DNA of 46,782 bases from Eggerthella sp. (GTDB lineage Bacteria; Actinomycetota; Coriobacteriia; Coriobacteriales; Eggerthellaceae): the NCBI GenBank assembly GCA_030540085.1, contig JAUNWY010000004.1, forward strand, positions 1 through 46,782. Direction: 5' to 3'. The notes beneath the pieces were generated by a model. That model did not search any database, was not told the DNA's origin, and saw only the letters and a list, made by a program, of their open reading frames with translations. A program made the translations under genes and the position numbers. Below are positions 25,942 to 33,849 of the stretch, piece by piece (position 1 is the stretch's first letter; every line of letters begins with the position of its first letter).

Positions 25942-26970
25942 TTAGCGAAGTTCCTTATTGAGTTCGCGCGCAAGTTTGGGCAGGAGTTTCGCAAACGTTT
26001 CTTCGCGCTTGCCTTTCTTCAACTCGCATTCCCAAATCACATGCACCTTCCAACCATCGGCGATAAGCGCCGCTTCGTTTTGAGCATCGCGTTCTTGGTT
26101 TCGGTTGAACTTTGCCACCCAATATTCGGTGTTCTTCTTAGGCAGGGAAAGGTTGCAATGCGGGCAGCGGTGCCAATAGCAGCCGTGGATAAAGAGCGAC
26201 ACCTTCTTCCCTGGCCACGCCACATCGGAACGCCCTGGAACTTTCCATTGCAAACGATAGCCGCCCAGGCCCGCTTCACGAAGGCGCTGTCGAACCAGAA
26301 GCTCAGGTTTCGTGTCTTTGCGCTTGTTGCCTTGCATAGATTTATGCACCGCATAGCTCGATGCATCGGGCGCTGGAATACGCACATGGGCATACTCAAC
26401 TTCGCCCTTGCCTGCACGCTTGGCGCTCTTCCGTTCGCGCTCGAACGAATCCACTTCATCATCCGTTGCAGGCTGCACGCCATCAAGCGCCGCGAGCCAA
26501 CGTTCACTTAGGCGATCGAAGCCCCATGCCGCATTTGCGGGGCTCGTGGAAGGCAGCACTTCTGCTTCGATACCTACTTTATATAGTAGGTACTTTTTAT
26601 AGAGGCGACCCGCTGTAGCCCCATTGCATATAACGCGCTTGATGGGGGCCGTGCGCGTGATGAGTTCCACTTGAGCGGGCACCACATTCTTGATGCTTGC
26701 GTCGCTCGATCCTTTGATGTCGCATTCCTGGATAACGTCCCATAGTGCAATGCCACACGAAAGCAGCATTTCCTTCTTTTCGGAAATAGTTTCAGGCGCA
26801 GGTTCCTTCGCAATGGCGGCAAGCACACGCCAAAAGCGATTCTGGGGGTTGCCGTAATAAAAATCGTTCTTCCGAGAGAGCACGGAGGGGAACGACCCCA
26901 AAACCAGTACGGTAGAACGCTCATTGAACACGGGCTCGAACCCGTGGGATATATGTTGGTAGGTTGCCAT
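25942..26970 (-). CDS. Uracil/hypoxanthine-DNA glycosylase-like domain fused to a Vsr (very-short-patch-repair) endonuclease
   Basis: 342 residues in two parts. Residues 1-162 resemble the UDG-superfamily mismatch glycosylases of the DNA-deoxyinosine glycosylase group: 'VLVLGSFPSVLSRKNDFYYGNPQNRFWRVL', 'GIALWDVIQECDIKGSSDASI', 'ICNGATAGRLY' and 'LPSTSPANA'. A charged linker (163-205) follows. Residues 206-342 are Vsr: 'GNKRKDTKPELLVRQRL', Asp249 in 'RSDVAWPGK' at the place of the catalytic Asp51 of E. coli Vsr, 'HGCYWHRC' (262-269), 'NRNQERD' and 'DGWKVHVIWECEL'. Vsr nicks 5' of T in T:G mismatches; the glycosylase removes deaminated bases. Both act on deamination damage. No cytosine methyltransferase is nearby. 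It lies in the block that breaks the S10 cluster. Confidence 0.88.
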   Translation of the reverse strand: MATYQHISHGFEPVFNERSTVLVLGSFPSVLSRKNDFYYGNPQNRFWRVLAAIAKEPAPETISEKKEMLLSCGIALWDVIQECDIKGSSDASIKNVVPAQVELITRTAPIKRVICNGATAGRLYKKYLLYKVGIEAEVLPSTSPANAAWGFDRLSERWLAALDGVQPATDDEVDSFERERKSAKRAGKGEVEYAHVRIPAPDASSYAVHKSMQGNKRKDTKPELLVRQRLREAGLGGYRLQWKVPGRSDVAWPGKKVSLFIHGCYWHRCPHCNLSLPKKNTEYWVAKFNRNQERDAQNEAALIADGWKVHVIWECELKKGKREETFAKLLPKLARELNKELR

Positions 26971-26989
26971 AACCTGTAAGTATATATAA

Positions 26990-27012
26990 GAAAAGCCCGC
27001 TGAAGCGGGCCT
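26990..27012 (-). terminator. Terminator of glmM
   Basis: Minus strand GCCCGC-TTCA-GCGGGC followed by TTTTCTTAT, about 40 nt past the glmM stop. Confidence 0.78.
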
Positions 27013-27048
27013 TCAAATAAGCTTGAACTTGCGTTGCGGCAAACGCCA

Positions 27049-28395
27049 CTACTCAGCGCGCAGGGGCTCAAGCGCCTTCAGCATGAACTCGCTGGCTTCG
27101 GCGCACAGCTCGTCGGTTGGCGCTTCGGCCAACACGCGAATAAGAGGTTCGGTGCCGCTGGCTCGCAGAAGCACACGGCCGCGATCGCCCAGGAACTCTT
27201 CTGCTGCTTTAACCGATTCCAACACAGCCGCATCATTCATGGCCGCATCTTTGTCGGCAACACGCACATTGGTCAGCAACTGAGGATACAGCTTCACCGG
27301 AGCGCATAGCTGCGACAGGGTTTCGCGCTCAGCGCGAATGGCCTCCATAAGACGCAGCGAGGTGAGGATGCCATCTCCGGTGCTTGCTATATCGCCAAAA
27401 ATCACATGGCCCGATTGCTCGCCGCCCAGGCTGTAGCCATTGGCATGCATGCAAGCAAATACGTTCTTATCGCCCACTGCGGTGGTTTCGTAGTTCAAGT
27501 TAGCCTGCTCAAGAGCCTTCAGCACACCGAAGTTGCTCATAACCGTGGGGACAACCGTTCCGCCCGACAAGCGACCATGCTTGTTCAGGTACACGCCGCA
27601 CACATACAGGATAAGATCTCCATCTACCACGTGGCCGCGCTCGTCTACCGCAAGGCAACGGTCTGCATCGCCGTCATAAGCAAAGCCCACATCAAGACCC
27701 TGCTCCACAACAAGACGCTGCAAACGGTCGATATGCGTGGAGCCGCAGTCAACGTTGATATTGAAGCCATCAGGGGCATTGCTGATAACGCGAACATCAG
27801 CGCCCAAAGCATCGAACACGGGTTTTGCAACCGAAGAGGCAGAACCATTGGCGCAATCAAGGCCAACCTTTACGCCCTGCAGGGAGAAATTCGCACTGGC
27901 AATAAGGTGGGCAATGTAGCGATTGCGGCCCTGCATATAGTCAACCGTTGCGCCAATCGCATCGCCAGACACCATAGGCACTTCTTCGGGATATTCGCTG
28001 TCAATGTACTGCTCAATAAGCTGAAGCAGGGGCTCTTCCATCTTGAAACCCTGGGAATTAACCAGCTTGATGCCGTTATCCGTATAAGGATTGTGGCTAG
28101 CGGTAATCATCACACCGCAATCGAATGCGCCGTCGGTGGTTTCGTACGAAAGGCCTGGGGTGGGAATAACGTGCAGCATATAGGCGTCTGCACCCGAGGC
28201 AACAAGGCCAGAAATCATACCGCTTTCCAGCATATAGCTGGAACGGCGGGTATCTTTGCCCACAACGATGCGGGCCTTGCGGCCCTGGCGTGCGCCATAG
28301 TACCAGCCAATAAAGCGGCCGATTTTGTATGCATGCTCAACGGTAAGGTCAGCGCCGGCTACGCCGCGGAAGCCGTCTGTGCCAAAGTATTTCAT
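27049..28395 (-). CDS. glmM: Phosphoglucosamine mutase
   Basis: 448 residues, the usual length. It turns glucosamine 6-phosphate into glucosamine 1-phosphate for peptidoglycan precursors. Sequence marks: 'FGTDGFRGVAG' at the N-terminus, the phosphoserine loop 'ITASHNP' (Ser100), the magnesium loop 'DGDADR', 'GGEQSGH' for sugar binding, and the phosphate-binding 'RASGTEPLIRV' at the C-terminus. AGGAG lies 6 nt before the ATG. Transcribed alone within the block that breaks the S10 cluster. Confidence 0.96.
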   Translation of the reverse strand: MKYFGTDGFRGVAGADLTVEHAYKIGRFIGWYYGARQGRKARIVVGKDTRRSSYMLESGMISGLVASGADAYMLHVIPTPGLSYETTDGAFDCGVMITASHNPYTDNGIKLVNSQGFKMEEPLLQLIEQYIDSEYPEEVPMVSGDAIGATVDYMQGRNRYIAHLIASANFSLQGVKVGLDCANGSASSVAKPVFDALGADVRVISNAPDGFNINVDCGSTHIDRLQRLVVEQGLDVGFAYDGDADRCLAVDERGHVVDGDLILYVCGVYLNKHGRLSGGTVVPTVMSNFGVLKALEQANLNYETTAVGDKNVFACMHANGYSLGGEQSGHVIFGDIASTGDGILTSLRLMEAIRAERETLSQLCAPVKLYPQLLTNVRVADKDAAMNDAAVLESVKAAEEFLGDRGRVLLRASGTEPLIRVLAEAPTDELCAEASEFMLKALEPLRAE

Positions 28396-28978
28396 TTCAT
28401 TCTCCTGTTCACCAATGAGCGTTATTTATAGCGTTTGCAGCCGCATCTAATGGCGGCATAACCTGTTCATTATCCTTCACTTGGCCCCATTCTGCACGTG
28501 CGGGAATGATCGAATACGAAAACGCCAGGTTATCTGCATTTGGGTATTTGACATTTACCGTCTTCTGCCGCCTTGTATCTTTTACATGCCCCGAAAGAAC
28601 CATCTGCAAGGCACTCATCAGAAGGAGAGCATCGCAAAGCCCCACCGCACCGACTGTTTAGCATGACGCAACGAAGCTTTCCCACCATGCTTTCCAGGAA
28701 AGCATACCCATCCTTTTACGCCAACGATTCAACTGGTCAAATACCAATATTTGTGGCATTTCCCATCAATCAAATGGCAGCGTTTATCCTGGTCAAATAC
28801 GCAAAGACACCTGATATAACACGAATTATCGAATTGGTGCAATTCTTATACAAAACGGGAATACGTAGGTGCATAGAGAAAAACGCGTTCAAATGCTAGG
28901 ATAGCCATTGAGCTGCTGATTCGGTTCTTGTCTGAATCTCGGTTCCATTCAACACAGGAATAAGGAGAGGAACGCATT
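28396..28978. other. 583-nt divergent intergenic region between glmM and the acyl-CoA dehydrogenase
   Basis: It contains a perfect 12-nt direct repeat (CTGGTCAAATAC at 28733-28744 and 28789-28800), a palindrome ATGCTTTCC-A-GGAAAGCAT at about 28688-28707, and a ribosome site AAGGAGAGG before the dehydrogenase. A minus-strand open frame at 28409-28645 (78 codons) ends inside the glmM ribosome site, but its sequence matches nothing I recognise and it may be a remnant. Confidence 0.5.
28733..28800 (+). repeat. 12-nt direct repeat pair upstream of the acyl-CoA dehydrogenase
   Basis: CTGGTCAAATAC occurs identically at 28733-28744 and 28789-28800, 56 nt apart. The second copy is about 180 nt before the dehydrogenase start. 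It could be a paired operator site. Confidence 0.6.
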
Positions 28979-30142
28979 ATGGATTTCAAGCTTACTGACG
29001 AGCAGGAGCTGCTCATTGAGAGCGCACACGAATATGCCACTCGCTACTTCACCGATGAAGCAGTAAAGCAGGCATATGAAGTAGATCATCACATCAGCAT
29101 CGAAGCTGCTATGGCTTACCGCGAGGCAGGCTTCATGCTTCTGGGCCTTCCCGAAGAAGTTGGCGGTGTTCCGGTAGACAAGCTTACCGAGGTTCTCCTG
29201 GTAGAGAAGCTTCATGAGTTCACTGGCGTAACCCTCCCCTTCGTTACCGACTTCAACACCATCACCGACGTAATTGACTTCGGCTCCAAAGAGCAGCAGG
29301 AAATGATCATGGACGCTATCGAGAACATCGAAAGCACCTGCATCGCTTGCTCCGCAATTTCGGAGCCCGCAGCTGGCTCCGACAACAACGCTATGACCTG
29401 CGTTACCAAGAAGCAGCCCGACGGCACCTATCTGCTGAATGGCCAGAAGACCTGGGTTACCCTGGGCGGCCTCTCCATCTACACCATGGTTGTAGCAAAG
29501 GACGAAGATCCTTCCTACGAGAACGATAAGTACTCTCTGTGGCTCGTTCCCAACGACACCCCTGGCTTCACCATTGGTCACCTCGACAAGGTTGGCCAGC
29601 AGGCCATTCCGTTCGTTGACCAGTTCTTCGACAACGTAGTTCTCACCGAAGACATGCGTCTGGGCGAGCCCGGCATGGGCTGGAAGCTTCTCATGAAGAA
29701 GCTTGAGTTCGAGCGCTGCCTGGTTGTTGCGTCTTCCCTCGGCCTTGCTCAGGCTGCTCTGAACGACGCAGGCGCTTACGCATCTGAGCGCATCTGCTTC
29801 AACAAGCCCATCGCTCACCAGACTCAGATCCAGCTGCATCTCTGCGAGATGGAAAACATCATCCAGAACGTACGCACCCGTCTGTATCAGGTTGTTACCA
29901 TGATCGACAACGGTGAATCTACTCGCCTCGAGTCTGCACTGCTCAAGGGCTACGCTTGCCGCGAACTCACCCGCGTTGCCGACCTTGCAATGGCAATCTA
30001 CGCAGCTATCGGCTACACCAAGGAAATCCGCGTTGGCCGCATCTGGGCAGACCTCCGCGGTAACGAAATGGGCGGCGGCACCACTGAAATCATGGACTAC
30101 ATCGCTGGTCGTCAGCTGGTTAAGAAGTACAAGGCAAAGTAA
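28979..30142 (+). CDS. Acyl-CoA dehydrogenase/enoyl-CoA reductase, CaiA-like
   Basis: 387 residues with the three-part acyl-CoA dehydrogenase fold: 'LTDEQELLIESAHEYATRYF' helical start, 'CSAISEPAAGSDNNAM' and 'TWVTLGG' around FAD, and a C-terminal helical domain ending 'AGRQLVKKY'. The usual catalytic Glu of 'YEGT' is Gly366 here ('MGGGTTEI'); E. coli CaiA has Gly at the same place, and this protein has Glu245 in 'FERCLVVA', the position used by isovaleryl-CoA dehydrogenase. It may therefore reduce an enoyl-CoA, as CaiA reduces crotonobetainyl-CoA, or oxidise one with the alternative base. Substrate unknown. The gene has AAGGAGAGG nine nt upstream and a terminator downstream; codon use looks strongly biased, suggesting high expression. 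Confidence 0.9.
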   Translation: MDFKLTDEQELLIESAHEYATRYFTDEAVKQAYEVDHHISIEAAMAYREAGFMLLGLPEEVGGVPVDKLTEVLLVEKLHEFTGVTLPFVTDFNTITDVIDFGSKEQQEMIMDAIENIESTCIACSAISEPAAGSDNNAMTCVTKKQPDGTYLLNGQKTWVTLGGLSIYTMVVAKDEDPSYENDKYSLWLVPNDTPGFTIGHLDKVGQQAIPFVDQFFDNVVLTEDMRLGEPGMGWKLLMKKLEFERCLVVASSLGLAQAALNDAGAYASERICFNKPIAHQTQIQLHLCEMENIIQNVRTRLYQVVTMIDNGESTRLESALLKGYACRELTRVADLAMAIYAAIGYTKEIRVGRIWADLRGNEMGGGTTEIMDYIAGRQLVKKYKAK

Positions 30143-30170
30143 TTCGCCTCTTCACCTGCACTCTTTTCGC

Positions 30171-30201
30171 AAAGCGACCCCCTTTTTGGGGTCGCTTTTT
30201 T
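30171..30201 (+). terminator. Terminator of the acyl-CoA dehydrogenase gene
   Basis: AAAGCGACCCC pairs with GGGGTCGCTTT and is followed by six T, 29 nt past the stop. Confidence 0.92.
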
Positions 30202-30281
30202 GCACTTAAGCACCGTTTACCTAGTTTCTTTTCCGCTTAGTTAAATAGAATCACTCTCGAAACAATTCTGTAACGGATCGG

Positions 30282-30287
30282 TATACT
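30282..30287 (+). promoter_or_regulatory. Candidate -10 box of sstT
   Basis: TATACT about 78 nt before sstT. No good -35 box is seen 16-18 nt upstream (GAAACA is the nearest), so this is a tentative call. Confidence 0.4.
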
Positions 30288-30364
30288 AAAAAGTTGCGAC
30301 TCTAGAACATCTGCACGTTCGGAGCTGCATCCTATCCCCAATCCTCCCATTCAAGGAGACATCT

Positions 30365-31627
30365 ATGAAAAAAATTGCAGAAGCATGGTCGAGCTTGAGC
30401 CTTATCAAGCGCATTATCATCGGCCTTGTTATCGGCGCTTTGCTTGGTTGCTTTGGCCCTAAGGATCTCGCCGTTATCGAAATGCTTGGCACCTTGTTCG
30501 TTAGCGCCCTGAAGGCAGTCGCACCGTTCTTGGTATTCTTCCTGGTTATCAATGCCTTGTGCCACACAAAGCTTCCTAAATCCATGAAGACCATCGTGGT
30601 GCTGTACGTAGTTAGCACCCTTGCCGCCGCCTTCACCGCAGTGGCAATCAGCTATGCATTCCCCGTCGAGCTCACCCTTTCGGGCGTTGAGGCTGCAGAC
30701 AAAGCCGCACCCACCGAAATTGCCGAGGTACTTACCACCCTCATCGGCAACATGGTAGTTAACCCTGTTGATGCGCTGCTTAATGCAAACTACATCGGCA
30801 TCCTGGTTTGGGCTGTTCTTCTGGGTATCGCAATGCGCTATACCACCGAACCCACCAAAGATTTCTTTGCGAATATGTCGCACGTTATCTCTATCGTAGT
30901 TCGCTGGATCATCACCTGCGCGCCGTTTGGCATCATGGGCCTTATCTACACCTCTGTTTCTCAGAACGGCCCTGAGATCTTCATCGAATACGGTCAGCTG
31001 CTTCTTGTTCTTTTGGGCGCCATGTTCTTCATCTGCCTTGTCGTGAACCCGCTGCTGGTGTTCATCAACATTCGCAAGAACCCCTACCCTATCGTTTTCC
31101 GTTGCATCAAAGACTCCGGCATGTATGCCTTCTTCACCCGCAGCTCTGCCGCTAACATCCCCGTAAACATGGAGCTGTGCAAGCGTCTTGGTATTCGCAA
31201 AGACACCTACTCTGTCTCCATTCCGCTGGGCGCCACTATCAATATGGCTGGCGCTGCTATTACTATTACCGTAATGGCTATGGCTGCTGCGCATACCATG
31301 GGCATTGCCATCAACCCTGTTACCGCTGGCATCCTCTGCGTTCTGGCTGCAGTGAGCGCCTGTGGCGCTTCCGGTGTTGCCGGCGGTTCCCTGCTCCTTA
31401 TTCCGCTGTGCTGCTCTCTGTTCGGCATCAGCAACGATATTGCTATGCAGGTTGTGGGCGTTGGCTTCGTAATCGGCGTTATCCAGGACTCCGTTGAAAC
31501 TGCCCTTAACTCCCTTTCCGACGCGCTGTTCACCGCTACCGCTGACTACAAGGAACGCCGCGAGGCTGGTGTACCCTTCCAGGTTGGCAAAGATGCAGAC
31601 GAATGGAAGCCCGCTACCGCTGAGTAG
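30365..31627 (+). CDS. sstT: Serine/threonine:sodium symporter
   Basis: 420 residues of the dicarboxylate/amino acid:cation symporter family with about eight membrane helices plus re-entrant loops. 'FFTRSSAANIPVNMELCKRLG' holds the serine-rich loop, 'SIPLGATINMAGAAITI' the second signature, and 'GVIQDSVETALNS' the last helix; these match SstT more closely than the glutamate transporters. It imports serine and threonine with sodium. In an asaccharolytic anaerobe this would feed pyruvate via serine deamination to the Por enzyme encoded here; that link is inference. Confidence 0.93.
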   Translation: MKKIAEAWSSLSLIKRIIIGLVIGALLGCFGPKDLAVIEMLGTLFVSALKAVAPFLVFFLVINALCHTKLPKSMKTIVVLYVVSTLAAAFTAVAISYAFPVELTLSGVEAADKAAPTEIAEVLTTLIGNMVVNPVDALLNANYIGILVWAVLLGIAMRYTTEPTKDFFANMSHVISIVVRWIITCAPFGIMGLIYTSVSQNGPEIFIEYGQLLLVLLGAMFFICLVVNPLLVFINIRKNPYPIVFRCIKDSGMYAFFTRSSAANIPVNMELCKRLGIRKDTYSVSIPLGATINMAGAAITITVMAMAAAHTMGIAINPVTAGILCVLAAVSACGASGVAGGSLLLIPLCCSLFGISNDIAMQVVGVGFVIGVIQDSVETALNSLSDALFTATADYKERREAGVPFQVGKDADEWKPATAE

Positions 31628-31654
31628 CCCCAGCCAACAATTGTCCCACCACGC

Positions 31655-31690
31655 AAAACGGGTGCTCGATACTCTCGAGCACCCGTTTTT
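31655..31690 (+). terminator. Terminator of sstT
   Basis: A near-perfect stem AAAACGGGTGCTCGA / TCGAGCACCCGTTTTT with a 5-nt loop, then T-rich sequence. Confidence 0.92.
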
Positions 31691-31806
31691 AATTTCTGCA
31701 AAGCAGGGTTTAAGCAAGACTGGTCAGGCCCTCTACGCGCTCTTCGCTGAAAGACAACGATTGAAAGCGTATACGGAAAGCCCATAACCGCTAGATAGGT
31801 AGAGAA

Positions 31807-32778
31807 TTAATAGTCTAGTTCCCTTCCGTCACGGAGAACCTGCATCATGTCTCGCGTTAACGAATAGTCTTCATCGCAAGGAAGCTTATCTCTGTCTATC
31901 CACTCGGCACTCTCTAATTCATGGTCGTCGAGCTTGATACAATTCGAACCATCAAGCTCGCAAAAGAAGCCAAAGAGCAGCGATGAAGAAGGAGGCCATG
32001 GCTGACTTTTGTAGTAGCGAAGATTCTTCACCCTAAGCCCCACTTCCTCCATTACTTCTCGGTGAACAGTTTCTTCGACGGTTTCTCCCATCTCGCAAAA
32101 CCCGGCGATAAGGGCATAACGTTTGTATTCACGGTTCGCATAACGGGACACAAGAATCTTGTTACGCTGAGTGTCAACAATACCCACGATTACCGCTGGA
32201 AAGAGCTTGGGGAATTCCATTGCACCACATTGAGGGCATCGCACCATGCGCTCCACCATGTCGTGCACCAATGGAGTTCCGCAACGGCCACAGAATCTAC
32301 GCGTTGCATACCAGGTGTCGTATTCGTAACCTACTAGCCCAGCAAACGCCCTATGCTTCGGACCGAATTGCTTGAGCTGGGAAATCGGTATAAATTGCCA
32401 TTTAGCCTGGGCACATGAATCATCGGTACGCACGGAACAACTGCCTTCGATTAATTCGTCAAGAACACTGCAATCTGTCTCGCAACGAAAGTATCCAGTA
32501 TCGCCGACGGTGAAAAGAAACACCGCCTCAGGTGCCATTCCGTCAGCTCGCTGAATTACTTCTGCGGAATCGGAAACCACAGCACCGATATCGGAAAGCA
32601 TCTTATATGTCGGAAAGCGCAACGTGCCTTCCCTGGCGTCCTCTGAAGAGTTCTGAGGGGCAGTGTCAATCGAAACAAGAACAGTGGAGCCTCGGTACAC
32701 GAGGACCCTGTCTGTAGGCTCTGGATTGATCCATGCAAAATCATTGCAAAAAGAATAAGGCGCTATATCCTGCAGCAT
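31807..32778 (-). CDS. nudC: NADH pyrophosphatase / NAD-decapping Nudix hydrolase
   Basis: 323 residues. A CX2C...CX2C zinc site ('FCGRCGTPL' and 'RCPQCGAMEFP') precedes a full Nudix box 'GFCEMGETVEETVHREVMEEVGL'. The NudC-specific downstream motif SQPWPFPSS appears as 'SQPWPPSSSLLFGF', with Phe replaced by Pro. The family splits NADH to NMNH and AMP and removes NAD caps from RNA. Start at an ATG with AAGGAGGT 5 nt upstream. The N-terminal 130 residues are the poorly conserved half usual for NudC. Confidence 0.93.
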   Translation of the reverse strand: MLQDIAPYSFCNDFAWINPEPTDRVLVYRGSTVLVSIDTAPQNSSEDAREGTLRFPTYKMLSDIGAVVSDSAEVIQRADGMAPEAVFLFTVGDTGYFRCETDCSVLDELIEGSCSVRTDDSCAQAKWQFIPISQLKQFGPKHRAFAGLVGYEYDTWYATRRFCGRCGTPLVHDMVERMVRCPQCGAMEFPKLFPAVIVGIVDTQRNKILVSRYANREYKRYALIAGFCEMGETVEETVHREVMEEVGLRVKNLRYYKSQPWPPSSSLLFGFFCELDGSNCIKLDDHELESAEWIDRDKLPCDEDYSLTRDMMQVLRDGRELDY

Positions 32779-32842
32779 TGGTACCTCCTTGGCGTACCAG
32801 CTAAGCGTACACCCTTGCCTCTAAGATGGCGAAAAAAGAAAA

Positions 32843-32871
32843 GCCCTGGAATGCAACAGCAATTCCAGGGC
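32843..32871 (-). terminator. Second terminator after rplW
   Basis: A 10-bp stem GCCCTGGAAT/ATTCCAGGGC followed on the minus strand by TTTTCTTTTTT. It shares the AAAGCCCTGGAA arm with the rib attenuator at 9785-9815. Confidence 0.85.
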
Positions 32872-32901
32872 AAAAAAGAACCGCTCCGAAGAGCGGTTCT
32901 T
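32872..32901 (-). terminator. First terminator after rplW, UUCG tetraloop
   Basis: An 11-bp stem AAGAACCGCTC/GAGCGGTTCTT with a TTCG loop on the minus strand, then six T. Twelve nt past the rplW stop. It ends the rpsL-to-rplW transcript. Confidence 0.93.
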
Positions 32902-32912
32902 TGCTAGACAGC

Positions 32913-33200
32913 CTATGCCTGAGCGAAGATCTCGATCTGGTCGCCTTCAGCAACCGTAACCATGGCCTTCTTCCAGGTGCGGGTCTTACCAAGCTGATAG
33001 CGAACGCGCTTCGGCTTAGCCTTAACGTTAATGGTGTTAACCTTAACGACCTTTACATCGAAGATAGCCTCGATTGCCTGAGCAATCTCGATCTTGTTAG
33101 CAGACTTTGCTACCTCGAAGGTATAGACATTGTTTTCCATGCCTTCATAAGAGTGCTCCGAAATGATCGGGCGAATGATTACCTCGCGGGGATCCTTCAT
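32913..33200 (-). CDS. rplW: 50S ribosomal protein L23
   Basis: 95 residues. 'PREVIIRPIISEHSYEGMENNVYTFEV' and 'NKIEIAQAIEAIFDVKVVKVNTINVKAK' are L23 signatures. It forms the exit-site rim where trigger factor docks. Its ATG overlaps the rplD stop by one base. It is the last gene of the upstream half of the split cluster. Confidence 0.97.
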   Translation of the reverse strand: MKDPREVIIRPIISEHSYEGMENNVYTFEVAKSANKIEIAQAIEAIFDVKVVKVNTINVKAKPKRVRYQLGKTRTWKKAMVTVAEGDQIEIFAQA

Positions 33201-33823
33201 TATGCAAGCACCTCCTCGATGCGGGTCAGGGCAGCGTCGGTAAGAACGAGTGCCTTGTTATCGATGAAGTCGAGCGTGTTGAGCTCGGAAACGCCAATCA
33301 CGCGAACCTTGGAGAGGTTGCGGAAAGACAGGAAGGTGTTCACGTTGTCATCAGGAACGATGATGGTAACGCGACCCTCAAGACCGAGGTTCTTCAGCAC
33401 TTCAGCAGCCTGCTTGGTAGAAGGCTTCTCGAAGGAAAGCTGATCAACAACAACGATCTCGCCGTCGGCAAGCTTAGCGGAAAGCGCAGAGCGCATAGCC
33501 AGCTTTACAACCTTGGCAGGTACCTTGAAAGCGTAAGAGCGGGGATGAGGACCGAATACGGTGCCGCCGCCTGCCCATTGAGGAGCACGGATCGTACCCT
33601 GACGAGCACGGCCGGTACCCTTCTGGCGCCAAGGCTTCTTGCCGCCGCCACGAACCTGACCGCGGGTCAAGGTGTCGTGGGTTCCCTGGCGCCTTGCAGC
33701 GCGCTGGGAGCGAACCACTTCGTGCATAACATGCACGTTAGGCTCAATCTCGAAGACTGCTGCGGAAAGCTCGGCGTCTTTGACCTTCTTGCCGCTCGCG
33801 TCCTTCATTTCAATAGTTGCCAT
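33200..33823 (-). CDS. rplD: 50S ribosomal protein L4
   Basis: 207 residues. 'VVRSQRAARRQGTHDTLTRGQVRGGGKKPWRQKGTGRARQG' is the loop that lines the exit tunnel; it looks intact. L4 controls the S10 operon in enterobacteria, but its target here would now be separated from rplB onward. AAGGAG lies 10 nt before the ATG. Confidence 0.97.
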   Translation of the reverse strand: MATIEMKDASGKKVKDAELSAAVFEIEPNVHVMHEVVRSQRAARRQGTHDTLTRGQVRGGGKKPWRQKGTGRARQGTIRAPQWAGGGTVFGPHPRSYAFKVPAKVVKLAMRSALSAKLADGEIVVVDQLSFEKPSTKQAAEVLKNLGLEGRVTIIVPDDNVNTFLSFRNLSKVRVIGVSELNTLDFIDNKALVLTDAALTRIEEVLA

Positions 33824-33849
33824 AATTTATAAACTCCTTCGCACCGTTC

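Noticed and set aside
28409..28645. Open frame of 78 codons before glmM (minus)
   Set aside because: It ends in the glmM ribosome site, which is tempting, but shows no recognised family and no clear ribosome site. At best a gene remnant.
28573..28899. Open frame of 108 codons (plus) in the glmM-dehydrogenase gap
   Set aside because: No ribosome site, no motif; it overlaps the direct repeats and palindrome.
30332..31717. Long open frame antisense to sstT (461 codons)
   Set aside because: Complement of a strongly codon-biased membrane-protein gene; its sequence is rich in His, Asn and Gly with no motif. SstT on the plus strand is unambiguous.
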